Of a stretch of 64,000 nucleotides of DNA, positions 23,941 through 37,800 are shown in pieces (the stretch's first letter is position 1; each line of letters opens with the position of its first letter). The notes beneath the pieces were generated by a model. That model ran no database searches and was not told the DNA's origin. It was given only the letters and a program-made list of their open reading frames with translations. This DNA is from Ailanthus altissimus (taxonomy: Eukaryota; Streptophyta; Magnoliopsida; Sapindales; Simaroubaceae), in NCBI GenBank assembly GCA_946807835.1, contig OX327690.1, positions 16,402,501 through 16,466,500 on the forward strand, read 5' to 3'. Position numbers and translations under genes: made by a program.

Positions 23941-26900
23941 ATCCCCCACATATTTCAAATAAATTAAATGAGTAAATATACTCTAAATCAAAGTAGAATT
24001 TAACGTATATGAATTGGTGCTTTTCCAAGCTATGAACCAACTATTAAATAAATAATCGTATTTTATAGAAACTAAATGAAACCAAGTTTCTATCAACCAT
24101 AATTTCTTTGTTGTAAAATAGAGGATTAAATGATCATATTAAACTCTCTAGTAACTTGTTTATGTCCAGCGGTGTGGCACTTTATGGCCCTATGTCGTCC
24201 TAGTTTCATTAGTGATCTAGAGATTGCTTCACTCTCATAGGAACCGACCCAATAATGAGTTATGGAGTTCATTAAGAGTATAACACTCAATATTTCCTAC
24301 TACAAATTAACTACATTTCTTTAAGGAGAGACTCACAATATATTATCAGTAGAACAATAAGACAACAAGTGACTTGTTCTTACCCCTATGAACCTAATTT
24401 ATGGGATCTCCAATCATATAGATATAGTTACCATCACTCTTACCTTATGATATAGGTAGAAGTCTTATCCCTTTCGACGCATGTTTCAAAAATTATCTAT
24501 TTAGTGGCTTAGTAAGAGAATCGACCAAATTCAGCTTTGACCTTACAAAATCTAGGCTCACTACCCTAGATTCTAGTAGCTGCTTAATTTATCATGTTTT
24601 TATATATACCTTTTGCATTATTAATCTTACTATTAGCTCTAGCTATTGTAACTAGACAATCAAAATGGATCGAAATTGATGGAGGAGGTAAGAATAAATG
24701 AGAATATCACTTATAAGAGTTTTTAATTACTCAACTTCAGAAAAGCATTTTCTAAAACTATTTGATATTGGAGCCTTTATTATATTACTATTTTGGTGCT
24801 TGTTTCAAGCTATTTAAAGATTTCACAAGTTTGCACACTTAATGATTTGTATAAGCACCCACACAACCTTCTGTTTGTTCTATATAAATCTCTTCTTTTA
24901 AATCACAATTTAGAAAGACAGCTTTACCATCCATTTGATGTATATACAAATCATGAATTACAACCAATGCAATTAAAATTCTTGTAGATGTAATTCCGAT
25001 TACAGGAGCATAAGTATCAAAATAATCTATGTTTTTATTTTGTGTGAACCATTTGACAACGACCTTGTCTTATACTTCTCAATAGAGCCATTAGCCCTTA
25101 ACTTCTTTTTGAAGATTCATTTACAACCAATACACTTGGTTCTAGGAGGCAAATCAACTATTTTTCATATATGATTACTCATGATAGAATTAATCTCATC
25201 ATTTATTGCCTCTTTCCATAGAGGAGCATTATGAGAGGTCATTGCTTATCTATAAGTTTATGGATCTTTTTCCATAAGAAAGACATAGAAATCACCACCA
25301 AAATTTATGGCTTCCTCATTCTTTTACTTCTTTTAAGTTTATTACTAGACTTTTTCGGAGGATCATCATTTAAATGAGCAAATATTCTTTTTGGTTTGGT
25401 TTTCTTTGGAAAAGTAATCTTAAAGGATTTGGCATTTTTAGATTCTAGTATATTATTTACATCAAACAAATCAATATGATTTTTTAATAACAAGAATCTA
25501 TTTGCAGCATTATTATGAGTATATTCTATAAATATACAATCAATGGTCTTAGATCCTATCGATTTCCTTTTAAGATCCAGAATGAAGATCTTAATAAGAC
25601 ACTCTTACACTTAGAGATATAATAGGTTGGGCTCATAGCCTTTCCATAACTCATAAGGTGCAATTCTTTTTTTTTTCTTCCATAGAATTCTATTTTGTAT
25701 GTGACAAGCAGTTAGAATTGCTTCCCCTTACAAGTTCATAGGAGCTTTAGAATTTATTAACATGCAATTTAACATGTCTTTCAAAGTTCTATTTTTCCTT
25801 TAAGCTACTTCATTTGATTATGGAGAATATGAATGTGTAACTTCATAAATAATTCTATTATTTTAACAATATGAATTAAACAAGTTAAATACATATTCTC
25901 CTCCTTAATCAGTCCTTAACATTTTGATTTTCTTACCAAGTTGATTTTCAACTTCTTTTTTATAGATTAAGAACTTATCAAATGACTAATCTTTATTTCT
26001 CAATAGATATATTTTGGTATATCTTGAGAAATCATCTATCAAGATTATGTAAAACCTTTTTTATTGTCTAGTTATATTATTTTCTAGATTATTAAGGTCA
26101 CTATGAATTAAATGAGTAAACCAGTCTCTCTAAAAAGTATTGGTTTACAACTTTTCTTTGTGAATTTTTTTCTACACATCACATTTATGAACACTATCTA
26201 AGTTTATATTAAGAAGTAAACTAACTCTTTTCATTTGTCTTAAATATAGATAGTTCAAGCGATCTAATCTATCATGCCATATATCAATAAACTCAATAAG
26301 ATAAACTGAAGAAGTATTTTCATTAATCTTTAAACCAATTATATTCAATTAGAACAAATCATTAGAACAATATCTATTTTCAATTAATGTTTCACCTTTT
26401 GGTCATTATGACTTTGTCCCTATTCAAAAGAGACTTTCATATTTGCTTTACCAATCGTAAATACAAAAATGAGATTGTATCTATTGTTAGAAACATGAAA
26501 TACATTGTTCAAAGTAAGAGTTTTCCATAGGTCAATTTAAAAAGAGCTTTCCATTTTCCCATTACACGGCCAGGATGAGAATTACCAAGACAAGCATGTT
26601 CTTCTCTTACTCTTGTTTGAACATAGTAATTGAGAGCATTTCTGTCATCACATATATGCATTATGGTTTCAGAATCTATGACCCGCTCTTTGTTGCCATT
26701 GGCAACTATGTTCACTTAGAAAATCACAACAGCGGTAATCACATTATCTCCCTCCACTAAATTGGTTTTAAGAGTTTTATTGTTTCTATTTTTATCTCTT
26801 TTTTTTTGTGTACTTACATTGATAAGAAAAATGACAATTTTTACCATAAATAAAACAATTACTTTTCTTATTGAATGAGTGATTTGAATTCTTAAAGTAA

Positions 26901-27623
26901 GGTTTGTTTGTGGATTTTTGATACTTTTCACTAACATTAGTATCATTCTCAACAAAATAGGCCTTAGAAATGATGTCTTTGGCCTTCTCATTGTTCTCCT
27001 GTTAGTGATTTTTTCTCTTCAATTCGAATATGCATATAGAATCTTTCAACTTCAAATGTTTCATTTATGTTTGTTGCTTTTCTTGTAATCTTTCTAAGAA
27101 TTTGGTAATTTTTAATTTAAGCAACCAACCACAAAAGGCTTTAGGGATAACAATACCTTCATTCTTGAAATCATTAATTATTAAATGAAAATTATGAATT
27201 TGAGATGTCACATTTATTTCTTCAGACATTTTAAAATCTATAAAATTTGAAATAATTTACTTTTGGGCACCAACAATAACATATTTCTTCTTTAATTGTG
27301 CTTAAATTTCATATGTATATTTATATGTTGAATAGACATCATAAAGATCATTGGAAAGGGTGTGGAGAATAGTAGTATGACATACCTTTTTTGATTATTC
27401 ACTTGGGAAATTCTTCATTGTAATTTTTAGCATTTTCCTTTGAAGGAGGTTGTGTGAGATACTTTGCCATGTTCATCATATCTAGAGTGTTAAGTACTTG
27501 ATCCTGTCATCTCTTAAAGTGTTTCCTATCGAATTGAAGAATTTTTGTAGCTTCAAATAAAGATTTGACTACAGCCAATAAAGATGAATCACTAGTTGTA
27601 TCCATAAGAAATAGTTTTGAGAT

Positions 27624-28218
27624 TGTTGTGTATATGGAAGAATGTATACAACTTTTCTTTATTAGTTGTCAAGGTGTACAAATGCATTGTTCTTAAAACT
27701 ATTTCTACCCCCTCAAGAATAATAATCAAGATGCAAAGGGTTTGTATGGTAGTATAGTTTTCAGAATTCAATGACAAGTGAAATTATAAGAGTTCATAAC
27801 TTTATGCAATTTACTTAGACAACAAGTAAAGAACTTTAAAATAGAGGTGAATTGATTTGTAGAGAATTTTTGAATCAAGGAAAAATAATCCTGCAAAAAG
27901 TTAGTGTCAATTGAAATGTGGCTACAATATATAGAGAACAGATGTCTCTATAGAGAAACATAAATCTCTTCATAAAGCCACAATATTTAGAAAGCTTGGT
28001 GGCTTTTCTCAAGGTCACATCCCCAACACTGAGCGTCGCAATATTGTAACCAGTCTCTAACTTGAGCGCTGTGAAAGCTGCTCTTGAGCATCACGACACC
28101 CAAACTGTCTTCCAACAACTTGGGTTTTCCTTTTTATTTTCTCCTTGATTCTTTCTCTTATACTTTATGTACTTTCAAATATATTTGTTTATTTGAAATA
28201 TACTTGTAATTTTCAACA
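27624..28218 (-). repeat. 5' LTR of the copia element
   Basis: It begins TGTTGTGTATATGG and ends TTTTCAACA. It aligns with 23242-23940 along its length with many substitutions, so the insertion is old. Confidence 0.85.
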
Positions 28219-28223
28219 TATTC

Positions 28224-28247
28224 AGTATATATGTGTGTATATATATA

Positions 28248-28285
<38 letters not shown>
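28224..28285. repeat. TA/TG microsatellite
   Basis: Alternating TA runs with GTGTGT islands immediately beside the target duplication of the copia element. Confidence 0.95.
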
Positions 28286-28288
<3 letters not shown>

Positions 28289-28740
28289 AGTAATATTAAT
28301 AATTAAAATATAAGACTTTCATGTTACAAACAATATTAGAAACTAAATAAATGATCACAGATTCTACAAAAGCTACCTGATATCTCAAGAGCAAAGTTCA
28401 CTATGTCCAAACATTTCAAGTATGGATCATCATAAATTAATAGCTTTGAAGTTAGTTTCCTCGTAGTCTAATTTATATACAAGAATATATGACATAGACT
28501 AGAAATTTGTCAAAGACCTTTTAACCAATCTTAAATAACTAATAGAATAAGATTATTGTACAATGGATAGTTTTAAATCTGTGACTCAAGTAATATCAAT
28601 TTGAGAAATTGATGAAAATGTAAATTTAGATGAACAATAATAGAGAGAGAAAATAAAATCATGATAGTGCAAGCTGACAAACTAAACTAAAGACATAAAA
28701 CAGTGAAATGCCTGAGAAAAGAACTGGTGATTATAATATA

Positions 28741-29486
28741 ATACTAAGAACTTTTTGCAAATCAGTTAGTTCAAACTTATCGATATCATAGCCATTAATA
28801 ATATTTTTCCTCTTTATAGTTCCACAATCTGAAATAAAGCATTAAGCATGCTAGATTTTCTTGCACCAGTTCTTCCAACTATTCCTATTTTCTCACTTGG
28901 GGAAATTAAAAAAAAAAACCCATGCAAGACTGGAGGAAGTTCAGGATTATAACATAGGACAAAATCCTTAAACTTTTTTTATCCTGATGAAGGCCATCCA
29001 AGAGAGGGGCGATTGCTCTCTATACTGTAGTTGGAGCTTCAGAAGGCAAATCTATAAATGTGCCAACAAACTCAACGACATTTAAACTATTTTTCAGCCC
29101 TACTTGCTTGTCTCAAGACACCACTTAACAGAGTGGTGATATTTAAACAATAACTAAGAAGTAAACCCATCATAGAAGCTAATGCAGCCTGATTTTCTAC
29201 TCTTCCATTTTGCAAGATTGTAAAAGTTACTGTCAACGAAATTATGATGCTTCATAGTGTTTCTAACCTAATGGTGAGCCAATAATTTGAACTAGTATTT
29301 GCAATGGTGAATTTGATATTATTATCCATCGACTTTCCATTAATTATGACCATCTTATCATATACTTTGTATGCACGAATGCTTGACAAACCATTTAGTG
29401 CTTCTCCAAATTGAGCATAAACAAGAGATCTAGTAATGGAGTCTAAGCTATCATACTTGGCCCTTAAACATATTGACAAAAATTAG
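28741..29486 (-). pseudogene. ABCC pseudogene: transmembrane domain 2 end, linker and Walker A
   Basis: The reading, with several frame changes, runs through [73 protein letters not shown] and [16 protein letters not shown], ending in KVLSII. This is the order of the plant ABCC second transmembrane domain, the linker and Walker A. About 40 codons expected between FVNMFKGQV and the next block are missing near 29455. The right edge is the copia insertion at 29487. Confidence 0.92.
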
Positions 29487-30152
29487 TGTTGAAGGGAATC
29501 TAGTGGGAACATTAAAATACTCTTAATGATTATAGATATTTTCACTCAAACAATTAAGAAAATTAAAGATCAATCAACTGAAGAGATAAACAACTATGAA
29601 AGTAAAGAAAACACACATCAATTACGTGGCTCGGTACACCACCTACATCTACGGTGGATTTGAGTATCTTTACTTCTTTATTCTTTTCTTTTGTATATAA
29701 ATAAAGCCCTACAAGAGATATAAGGAATGCTCAAATACCAATGAGCTACTAAGGATCTATATCACACTATCTTGTGTGCTCAAAACACTTAAGTATGACC
29801 TAACTCTATATTTCTCTCTTGTTTTCATCTTTAATGCTTGATTTGAATACAAAGGATTGCAAGAGTTTATATAATAATTACAATGACCTTAGAAATCCTC
29901 AAAGTAGTTAGAATAATAGTCCATGTGTTTGTAGAAATTAAAAAATTGACTTAGGGATGTCAAAATAGCCCAAAGAAGCAATTTTCTCAAATTTGTGGTG
30001 CCTAGGCGCTAAACATGACTAGGTCATGGGGCCTAGGCACCACAGCGCTAGTCATGGGGCCTAGGCACCACAGCGAGCTTGTTTCAACTCTTCACTGGTC
30101 TCCAACTTAAAATCAAAACTCATCATTGATTTTGAATTACTAATTTCAAACA
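29487..30152 (-). repeat. 3' LTR of the deleted copia element
   Basis: It begins TGTTGAAGGGAATC and ends ATTTCAAACA. It contains a 32-bp tandem duplication around GGGGCCTAGGCACCACAGCG at about 30023-30075. Confidence 0.85.
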
Positions 30153-31637
30153 AAACCCTCATTGATTCAAAATATCTTCAAGAAACTTTATCAGGATCCA
30201 TTCACTCTAATGCTTTATCACTTAGCGTTGACTCCAGTTAAGTCTATATCTATTTAACTCCTTTTTGGGCTTGTGACCTTGGTCTTTAAAGATATAAATA
30301 AACTTTCCTTTTGATACCCTTTTTCATTGTGATTTTTAGTGTCACTTTTGACACCATCACAACACTAAGTAGTATCCTTCCCATGCATTCTTTTTTAACC
30401 CCTATCACTACAATGGACAAATCCCTAATGCTGCTCCTTGGTAAGCATTCCTCTAATAAATCTATGTTGAGACCCTATAGTATTGCCAATAAGCACATAG
30501 AGCTCCTTGTGCTTTTCACCTCCCATAACTATAAATCTTTTCTTTACATTTAGTATTTCTTTTTCTGCCTTAAATAAATACCCCTCCTGATCTAGCATTC
30601 TTATGGATATCAAATTCCTCATAGCTCTAGAAATATGGCTAACCCTATGTAATTTTCTAGTCTCTCTATCATGCATTCTCATCCTAACACTATCAATTTT
30701 CATGACTTTATAAGCCATGTCATTCCTTATTAGTATTTACTTCCCCCTAATGGTTTTGTAATTCGTAAACAATGAATTTTTCAAATACATATGATAACTA
30801 TAGCTAGAATCAAGTATCTATCTATCAATATACTTTTTACCAAAAGCTACTAAGGATTCCGTAATTTACAAGTCTTTACTATAGACTATTGCACCTCTCC
30901 TCTACTTGTTGCCTTTCATGCCAAGTAATCCTTTTTCAAGTGCAATTCCTTATTAATATTATAGCACCTCTTGGATTTTCCCCATTGATTCTTTTTACAA
31001 TATCCTTCTTTTACAACTAATCCCGTTGCACTATTAGATTCCAATCCTTTCCTTATTTTCTTTAGAGTTTAACAAGGCTTTAACATTGCTTACTGTTAAA
31101 GTTTCCCTACAATATATGAATGTGTACACAAAGTACTTATAACTTAAAAAAAAAAGCACAACAAGATAATAGCCTTGTCTTCATCCTTGATTTTGATGTC
31201 TATCATCTCAAGATCAATGAGAATCTTGTTAAAGGCGTCAATTTGGTCGCTTATAGAAGTTTTCTCAATCATAGCTAACTGATATAACTTTGTCTTCCTA
31301 TATAGATAATTCACCAAAGACTTCGTCATATATAATGCATTAAGTTTCTTCTAAAGATCCATTGGCGTCTTCTCTTCAGCCACCTTCTTCAGAACGTCAT
31401 CACTCAAAGATATTACTATTGTACTATGGGCTCTTTTCTGATTGGTTTCTCAATCTAAATCATTTTTGTGTGCTGGTTGTTGCTTGATTTTTCTCAAATA
31501 TTGAGTCCAACCATTGACTCACCAATAGAGTCATCACCTTCACTTTTCATAGATTGAAATTATTCTGCTCATTAAACTTCTCTACTTCATGTTTGTGAAT
31601 TGATACGGTTAAACCAACATAGACTCTAATACCAATT

Positions 31638-34014
31638 TGTTGAGGAGAATCTACTGCAAACACTAAAATACCTTTAACGTTTGTGGAAGTTTTCACTCAT
31701 AAATAACCAAGAAAATTAAAGATCAATCAACCAAGGAGATAAACAACCATGAAAGTAAAAAAAACAACACTAATGTATGTAGTTTGATAAATCGTCTATG
31801 TCCACGGTGGATTTGAGATCCTAGCTTCTTTATTCCTTTCTTTTTTACATAAAAAAAATCTCATAAGAGATATAAGGAATACCTAAATAGTCAAGAGCTA
31901 CCAAGGATCTATACCACACTATCTTGTGTGCTTAAAATACTCAATTGTGACCTAGGCTTCTTTTTTTCCTTTCTTGTTTGCATCTTTAATGCTTAATTTG
32001 AACACAAGGGGTTACAAAAGTTTATATTGTGATTAAAATAACCTTAAAGACCCTAAAACTAGTTGGAATAAGAGTACATGTATTGTTGAAGTCAAAACAC
32101 TGACTTGGGGATGTCAAAATAGCTCAAATAACAAATTTTCGTACCTAGGCACCAAAGCGAGCTCGTCTCATTTTTCCTTCACGCTTCAAGTTCTTCCTCT
32201 CTTCTGGATTCTATTTTTAACTCTTCCTTGTCTTTTCAACACATCTTTGACCTCATTTCTGTTGGAAATATCCCCTAAAAGCATAATCATTCTTATTTAG
32301 ATATTGCTGAAAATAATTAATAGAGGTTATTCATTCAATATTATATTTACAATTATGATTGTTTTATTCAAATATCATAAAATACTTTGATTATTATATG
32401 TTACCTTAAACTTAGTATATAATAGTTATATACTAGAGGATTAAGTTTAAGCGTAATAATCTAAACTTGTCCTTAGTCTGAGTGAAGATGAAAACTTTAT
32501 TTTGATAGACTATAAGTGTGGTCCATTTGTATATTGTATACAATGGTCTTCTCCAAATCATTCTATATGTTGACATAGAAAATAAAGGCACTTTGTATAA
32601 TGTTGATTATATAGGATTAGACCACGATAAAATTAATTCTCTATTAATCTCTGTTAGTAAAGGGAATTTATTTTATCATAATATAATCATATATAGATTA
32701 ATCTTAATCCCGAGTGATTAATAAACTCCTATTCATTGAGTTATGTTTATTAATTTACAAGGGAAAGACTGTAAAAAATTTTCAGTCAATTATTAAGTAT
32801 TTTACAAATGTAATGAAATGAATAGCTGAGAACATTTCTCACAGATATAGAATCCACTCCTTCCAAAAGGAAGTTAGATAAGTTGTTCCCTTGATAATTG
32901 ATTATAGTCTTGGACATTATGAGCGCTCAGTTTTCTTTAAGAGTTAAAGAAAATAATAATAAGTTTGTGAATTTCATAAATTAAATGTTCAAAAGAGGAT
33001 CAATGTGGATCAAGAATAAAGATGTAATTAGAGAGGTTAATGGACACTCGACCTAGTTCTAATTATGAACGCTTGTGGATGATTAATCTATATGAAATGA
33101 TTATTAAATGGACAAGATAGTTTTCTGTTTTATAATTTATCTGTAAATTAAGAGTTCAACTTTATATTTTTAGTGGAGTAATATAAAGTTAATAAATAAA
33201 ATCATGTTGATTAAAAAGTTTAATCAAATGATTTAATTTATTGGAGCTTAATTTTGTAAGTCCATCAGGTCTCTATGCTGGCTCCATAAACACAGAAATT
33301 GACTATTAAATTAATTGTTAGATCTAAAATATTAATTGGTCCAAATTTAATTTAATTAAACTTATTAGGACAAATTAATTAATTTGATTGGCCCATATTT
33401 AATTTGATTAAACTTGTTTGACTCAATCAATTACTGGTCCAATCCATAATAGTTATGGAATTAAATAAATAATTAGATTATTTATTTGAATTAAAATAAT
33501 TAGATAATTATAAAATATCTAAATTATTTAATTAAAGATAATATTAGATATTATATTTATCCTTTTGATTATCAAAATTAAAATAATATAAAGATATTAT
33601 TTTATCCTAATCCTATTAGGATTAAGAATTTAGATAATATAAGGATTCTTATACTATAAATGGGGTTTGAGAACCACTTTTATGTATTTTTCATTAGTGC
33701 TTCTTTTGACTAAATTTTTTTAAAGAGAAAAATTAAGAACACAGAATTAGATATTATGTAATTTATCAACTTACCCACATGAATAGTCTATTGGTGAGAG
33801 ATACATCGTAAACAATTTATTGGTGTTAACAGAAAATATCCGTGAAAAATCACGATTGAAGTATTTTTCTTATACATTAAATAGACATACTTTTTTTTTT
33901 AATAAAATTGTTCCTGCAATTTTAACTCTTTATTAGTTTTTAATTCAAAATTAAAATTCATCTCCAACTCAAAATTAAAATTCATCATTGATTTTGAATC
34001 ACCAATTTTCAACA
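31638..34014 (-). repeat. 5' LTR of the deleted copia element, interrupted
   Basis: It begins TGTTGAGGAGAATC and ends ATTTTCAACA. It is about 710 bp once the insertion at 32260-33918 is discounted, and aligns with 29487-30152. Confidence 0.82.
32260..33918. mobile_element. Solo LTR (1659 bp) nested in the copia LTR
   Basis: It starts TGTTGGAAATATCCCC and ends TTCCTGCA. The flanks ATTTC (32255-32259) and ATTTT (33919-33923) fit a 5-bp target duplication with one change. The host LTR resumes directly after it. No coding or internal sequence is present. The long AT-rich LTR beginning TGTTGGAAAT is typical of plant copia families. Confidence 0.72.
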
Positions 34015-34201
34015 ATTAGCAACATTGAAATCTATATCGCCTAGATCCTTTGAAAACCTATTGATTACATGTCTGGTTGAATTTGTGTGAAAGAATAACA
34101 TTACAGCTCTCAAAATTGAATTTAGTAGAGTATCATGCAATCTTTTGGCTGCACAGAGACTTTAAATGATAAACCAATATGAGTTCACTAGTGTTAGTCA
34201 T
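34015..34201 (-). pseudogene. ABCC pseudogene: transmembrane domain 2 exon, upstream part
   Basis: With frame changes it reads [45 protein letters not shown], matching the second transmembrane domain of plant ABCC1/2. The acceptor is at 34202-34203. At 34015 the copia insertion cuts the exon, which continues at 29486 with FVNMFKGQV. Confidence 0.9.
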
Positions 34202-34566
34202 CTGGATCCAGCAAACAGGGATTATTTTGTGTAAAACAATTCAGAATTATGTATATTTTTTCAATCTTTCTTCAGTTCATTTCTTTTTCATCATTCTAAG
34301 AAAACAAGTTTAAGCAGAGAAGAAATATGTATAGCAAACTTCATTAGATAAAATACCACATTTTATGCCAGTATATAGGGATGCAAGGAACATCTTTTAA
34401 GCCTTTATTTCCATCTAATAATTTAATATCCATTCCTATCTCCTAACAAGGACTAAATATTCTGGCAAAGAAGGTTAAAAAGGACACTAGAGTTAGTTAA
34501 TGCAAAAGGATAAGCCTCCATGTCAGATAAATATTGATGCCAACCATCAAGTGACAGCAGACCCAC

Positions 34567-34743
34567 CTAACCAAATCCCAGAAGAGCATAAATCATAATG
34601 TAGTATCCAAGGCTATAACTCTTTGAAGTGGTTTGATCTGTCCAAAAACTTAACCAAGTGCTACTTGTAGGAGGACTTCGATCAATAAATTGCATGAAAA
34701 AAGTATCATAATTACCCTAAGGCCTCCTTATGCATTTTTGTAC
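34567..34743 (-). pseudogene. ABCC pseudogene: most upstream exon found
   Basis: It is 177 nt with AG acceptor and GT donor. With frame changes it gives [44 protein letters not shown] and then a stop where the family has Gln. This is the start of transmembrane domain 2. No further exons are seen to the right. Confidence 0.88.
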
Positions 34744-34814
34744 CTGCAAATAGAAACAGTATAAATGCATCAATACATAAGATACAAATTTTTTAGGAGT
34801 AATTTTCAGATAAT

Positions 34815-37800
34815 AATAAGTCTATTCCTCTAAAAATAATAATCCCGAAAACATCTCAAATCAAGTTTACACGTGCTAGCCAAAAATAAAAGGTCTAATA
34901 TTTGTTAAAGACATGAGCCCTGTAAAAGAAAAAAAAAAGAGTCAAATTTGCTTTTATTTATTTATTATGGTCACATTTTTCTACTTAAAAGCCTAAAAGC
35001 TTTTCTTATTATTACTTCTGCAATTATTTTTTTATGTACTCTTTCCTTTAAACTTCGTATTGAAGTCAATTGCAAGAACGATGGAAAAAAAAAAAAACTG
35101 CCCCAATAATAAGTTTCATCATATTTTTATCATAAAAAATTAAAAATTCAATTGTCTAAATTTCATAAGAAGAAAAAATATCAATAACATCATCAACTCA
35201 AAATATGCATAAATAATCTAAATTTAAATTACATAAAAAAGAATTAAGAATATAATAAACTAAAATAATAAAATCCACTTGGTTATATTTTTTTTAGTCC
35301 TTCTAAACACTCCATGATTAACATCTCCACTATTTAATTGAAGTAATTACTAAAAACTCATATATTGGAATCCTGGATAAGTCATCTTTGATGAAATATA
35401 AGATACGTTATTAACATGTTAAGGGATTGATTGTTGTTTTTGTTTTTTGAAAAACAAAATCATGATACTTGAAAATGAAACAAAGATAGACATAAATAAA
35501 ATAATAAATTTAATAACACTTACCATATAAAAATTATATCTCAAACGAGGATAAATATCACTCCTAATTGATTCATTTGGATAAGTATGTACTTATAAAA
35601 ATAATAAATTTAGAGCAAATAATAAATTTAGAGCAAATCATAACAAAATAGTAATCAGTTTAGTTACACAAGACATATACCATCGCCGTATTGCTCTCTA
35701 GCATTGAAATTTTATTACCACTTTAAAAGATGATGAACTACTTATTTGTTAATTCTACAAACTTTGTAAGACAAATTAAAAATATGTAAATAGTTTAAAA
35801 GTATATACATTTAAGTATTTCTTTAATATACTTATCTTCATACTTCTATAAGATAAAATTTTCTTTGGGATAAAATTTTCTTTATCTTTGGCCTTATTTT
35901 TTCTAAAAAGTGTAGACTGTATTCTTCTACAAAGTGGACGACCTTTAACTCAAGTTCTTATTGGATCAAATATGTTTTGGAATTCAGTTGATGTACCATC
36001 AATATTAATGTTACAACTTCCATGGACAATAAAAGTTGGTTGGTTACCTTTATTACTTTCTTTGGCAATTTTTTAATGCACTATTGTTCCAATCTAACAC
36101 ATTATTATAACTTTTTTCTTCTTTTGAGACATTTGAAACCAAGAAAGTAGTACATATTTTTTTTATATCACACTTGTTCAATTATAGAACTCCATGCATT
36201 ATAACTAATTTTTACCTTATTATGATATCTTTGTACAACTTTTCTCTATCTTTGTAGAGTATACTTCTTTGAAAGTAAAATTATATCATTGCGTATTAAC
36301 ACTATAATAACATATTTACAAAATATTTTTCTAAATTCAAATCTTTATATAACTACAACTAACTTCACACTCTTCTTTTATCATGAAACTTTAAAATAAG
36401 TTTTTCTTTTACCTTCTCTAATTATGACATCTTTTCTTGTTTTATATTCTAAACCCATAGAATAAAGTAATTCATAATATATATATATATATACACACAC
36501 ACTTATTAACTCTTGCTTAAATTCTTAAAATAACTAAACAAATATCTCAATATAATCATATGAAATCAATCCATATCCCAATAAAATTAACTAATTATGA
36601 TGGTTAACTCCTACAAAAAGAGCAAATGACATATCATATTTATTTGTTAGATATGTTGTATCAAATGTAACATCTCTATAATCTTTGTAAGCTGCCATAC
36701 TTTTTAGATTTTTCCAAAAATATATATTTTAATTTACCTTCATTATCCAAGTCCATACTAAAGAATAATCCTATATATTATGTTTGTATCTTCAAAAAAT
36801 ATCTTTGAATTGCAATAGCATCTTCTTCCCCAAGTCGTAATCATCTAATATTTTTAATATAATTTCTACAATAGTTTTCTAAGAATGAGATGCCATGCCC
36901 ACCAATTTTAACGATGAAAGAATTAAAATTTTTGTTAACTCTATTTCCTACACAATCATTTATTTTAAGTTGTCTCTTAACACACGATCTAATATTTTGG
37001 CTAGTAAAAAAACATTGATTTGCTTGAACTCAATTGATGGTTGTGTTTAATGATTAAAGACCCAATCCAATATTTTTCATATTTATCTAAACAACCTCTA
37101 ATCCTTACTTTACAGTTAAGTTTTCTATTCAGATCTAGTCTCAAGATATTTGTGGACTTGCTTTTTAATTTGTTACTTCGTGCACATGCAAATGTTACCT
37201 ATCTTAATATCCCATCACTCATTTTCTTACATGTTCTTCACTTCACATCAAATCTTATTTGTTTAGCATAGTCCTTGTAATAAGTGACCATTTCATCAAC
37301 ACTTTCAAATAACATCCCAACCTTTGGTTCATCTAAATTTTGTTCCATACTATCTCTATTAACAATACCCTCAACTTTTGCAACATTATCCTTCAAATCA
37401 CCAACTTCATTAATTTTTTTCAAATCTTCAACTTCATAAATTTCATTTAAGCCTTTCATTCCTATATAATAAAGTAAATCTTTAACAAATTAAAAAATTT
37501 AAAAAAAAATGATATCTCCAAACAAAAATCAAATTATAAAAAGGAAGAAACAAGTAAGGAAAAAGTTACATATAATTGCTAATTATAGTGAATATATATA
37601 TTTTGATTGTTATACAAAAGCAATTGCTTGGGCACAATGCATCAGAAAACAACAAGAAGATAATTTTTGAAATAATGTTCTTTATTAATATTTTGCATAC
37701 CTAACATATATGATTACAGAGTATGAATAATTACAAACTTCATAGTTTACTACAGATCAAAATATATTATAATAAAATATGATGAAAATTATTATTTGGG

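Larger units (their letters stand above)
23242..28218 (-). mobile_element. Ty1/copia LTR retrotransposon, degenerate
   Basis: Left LTR 23242-23940 and right LTR 27624-28218 are diverged and differ by an indel. TATTC flanks both sides (23237-23241 and 28219-28223). Just inside the left LTR the minus strand is ATGTGGGGGAT, a polypurine tract, so transcription is on the minus strand. Coding remnants include a gag zinc knuckle (about 26850-26890), a protease-like DSETIMHIC stretch (about 26640), a gag-pre-integrase-like part, and a C-terminal SLTKPLNR tail typical of copia RNase H (about 24500). Stops and frameshifts are many and the pol region is shortened. The insertion lies between two ABCC pseudogene exons. 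Confidence 0.88.
29487..34014 (-). mobile_element. Copia LTR element with deleted pol, inserted in an ABCC exon
   Basis: LTRs are 29487-30152 and 31638-34014 (the second contains a nested solo LTR). ATTAG occurs at 29482-29486 and 34015-34019. At 31621-31634 the minus strand reads TGGTATTAGAGTCT, close to the initiator-Met primer site, so the element points to the minus strand. The 1.5 kb interior encodes a copia gag portion (31329-31144, with TSISDQIDAFNKILIDLE) and a gag-pre-integrase stretch (30718-30425, with NLISIRMLDQEGYLFKAE). Integrase, reverse transcriptase and RNase H are absent, so it is non-autonomous. Confidence 0.88.

Noticed and set aside
35888..36076. 62-codon + strand frame
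   Set aside because: Antisense to the C-terminal part of the FAR1-like transposase remnant.
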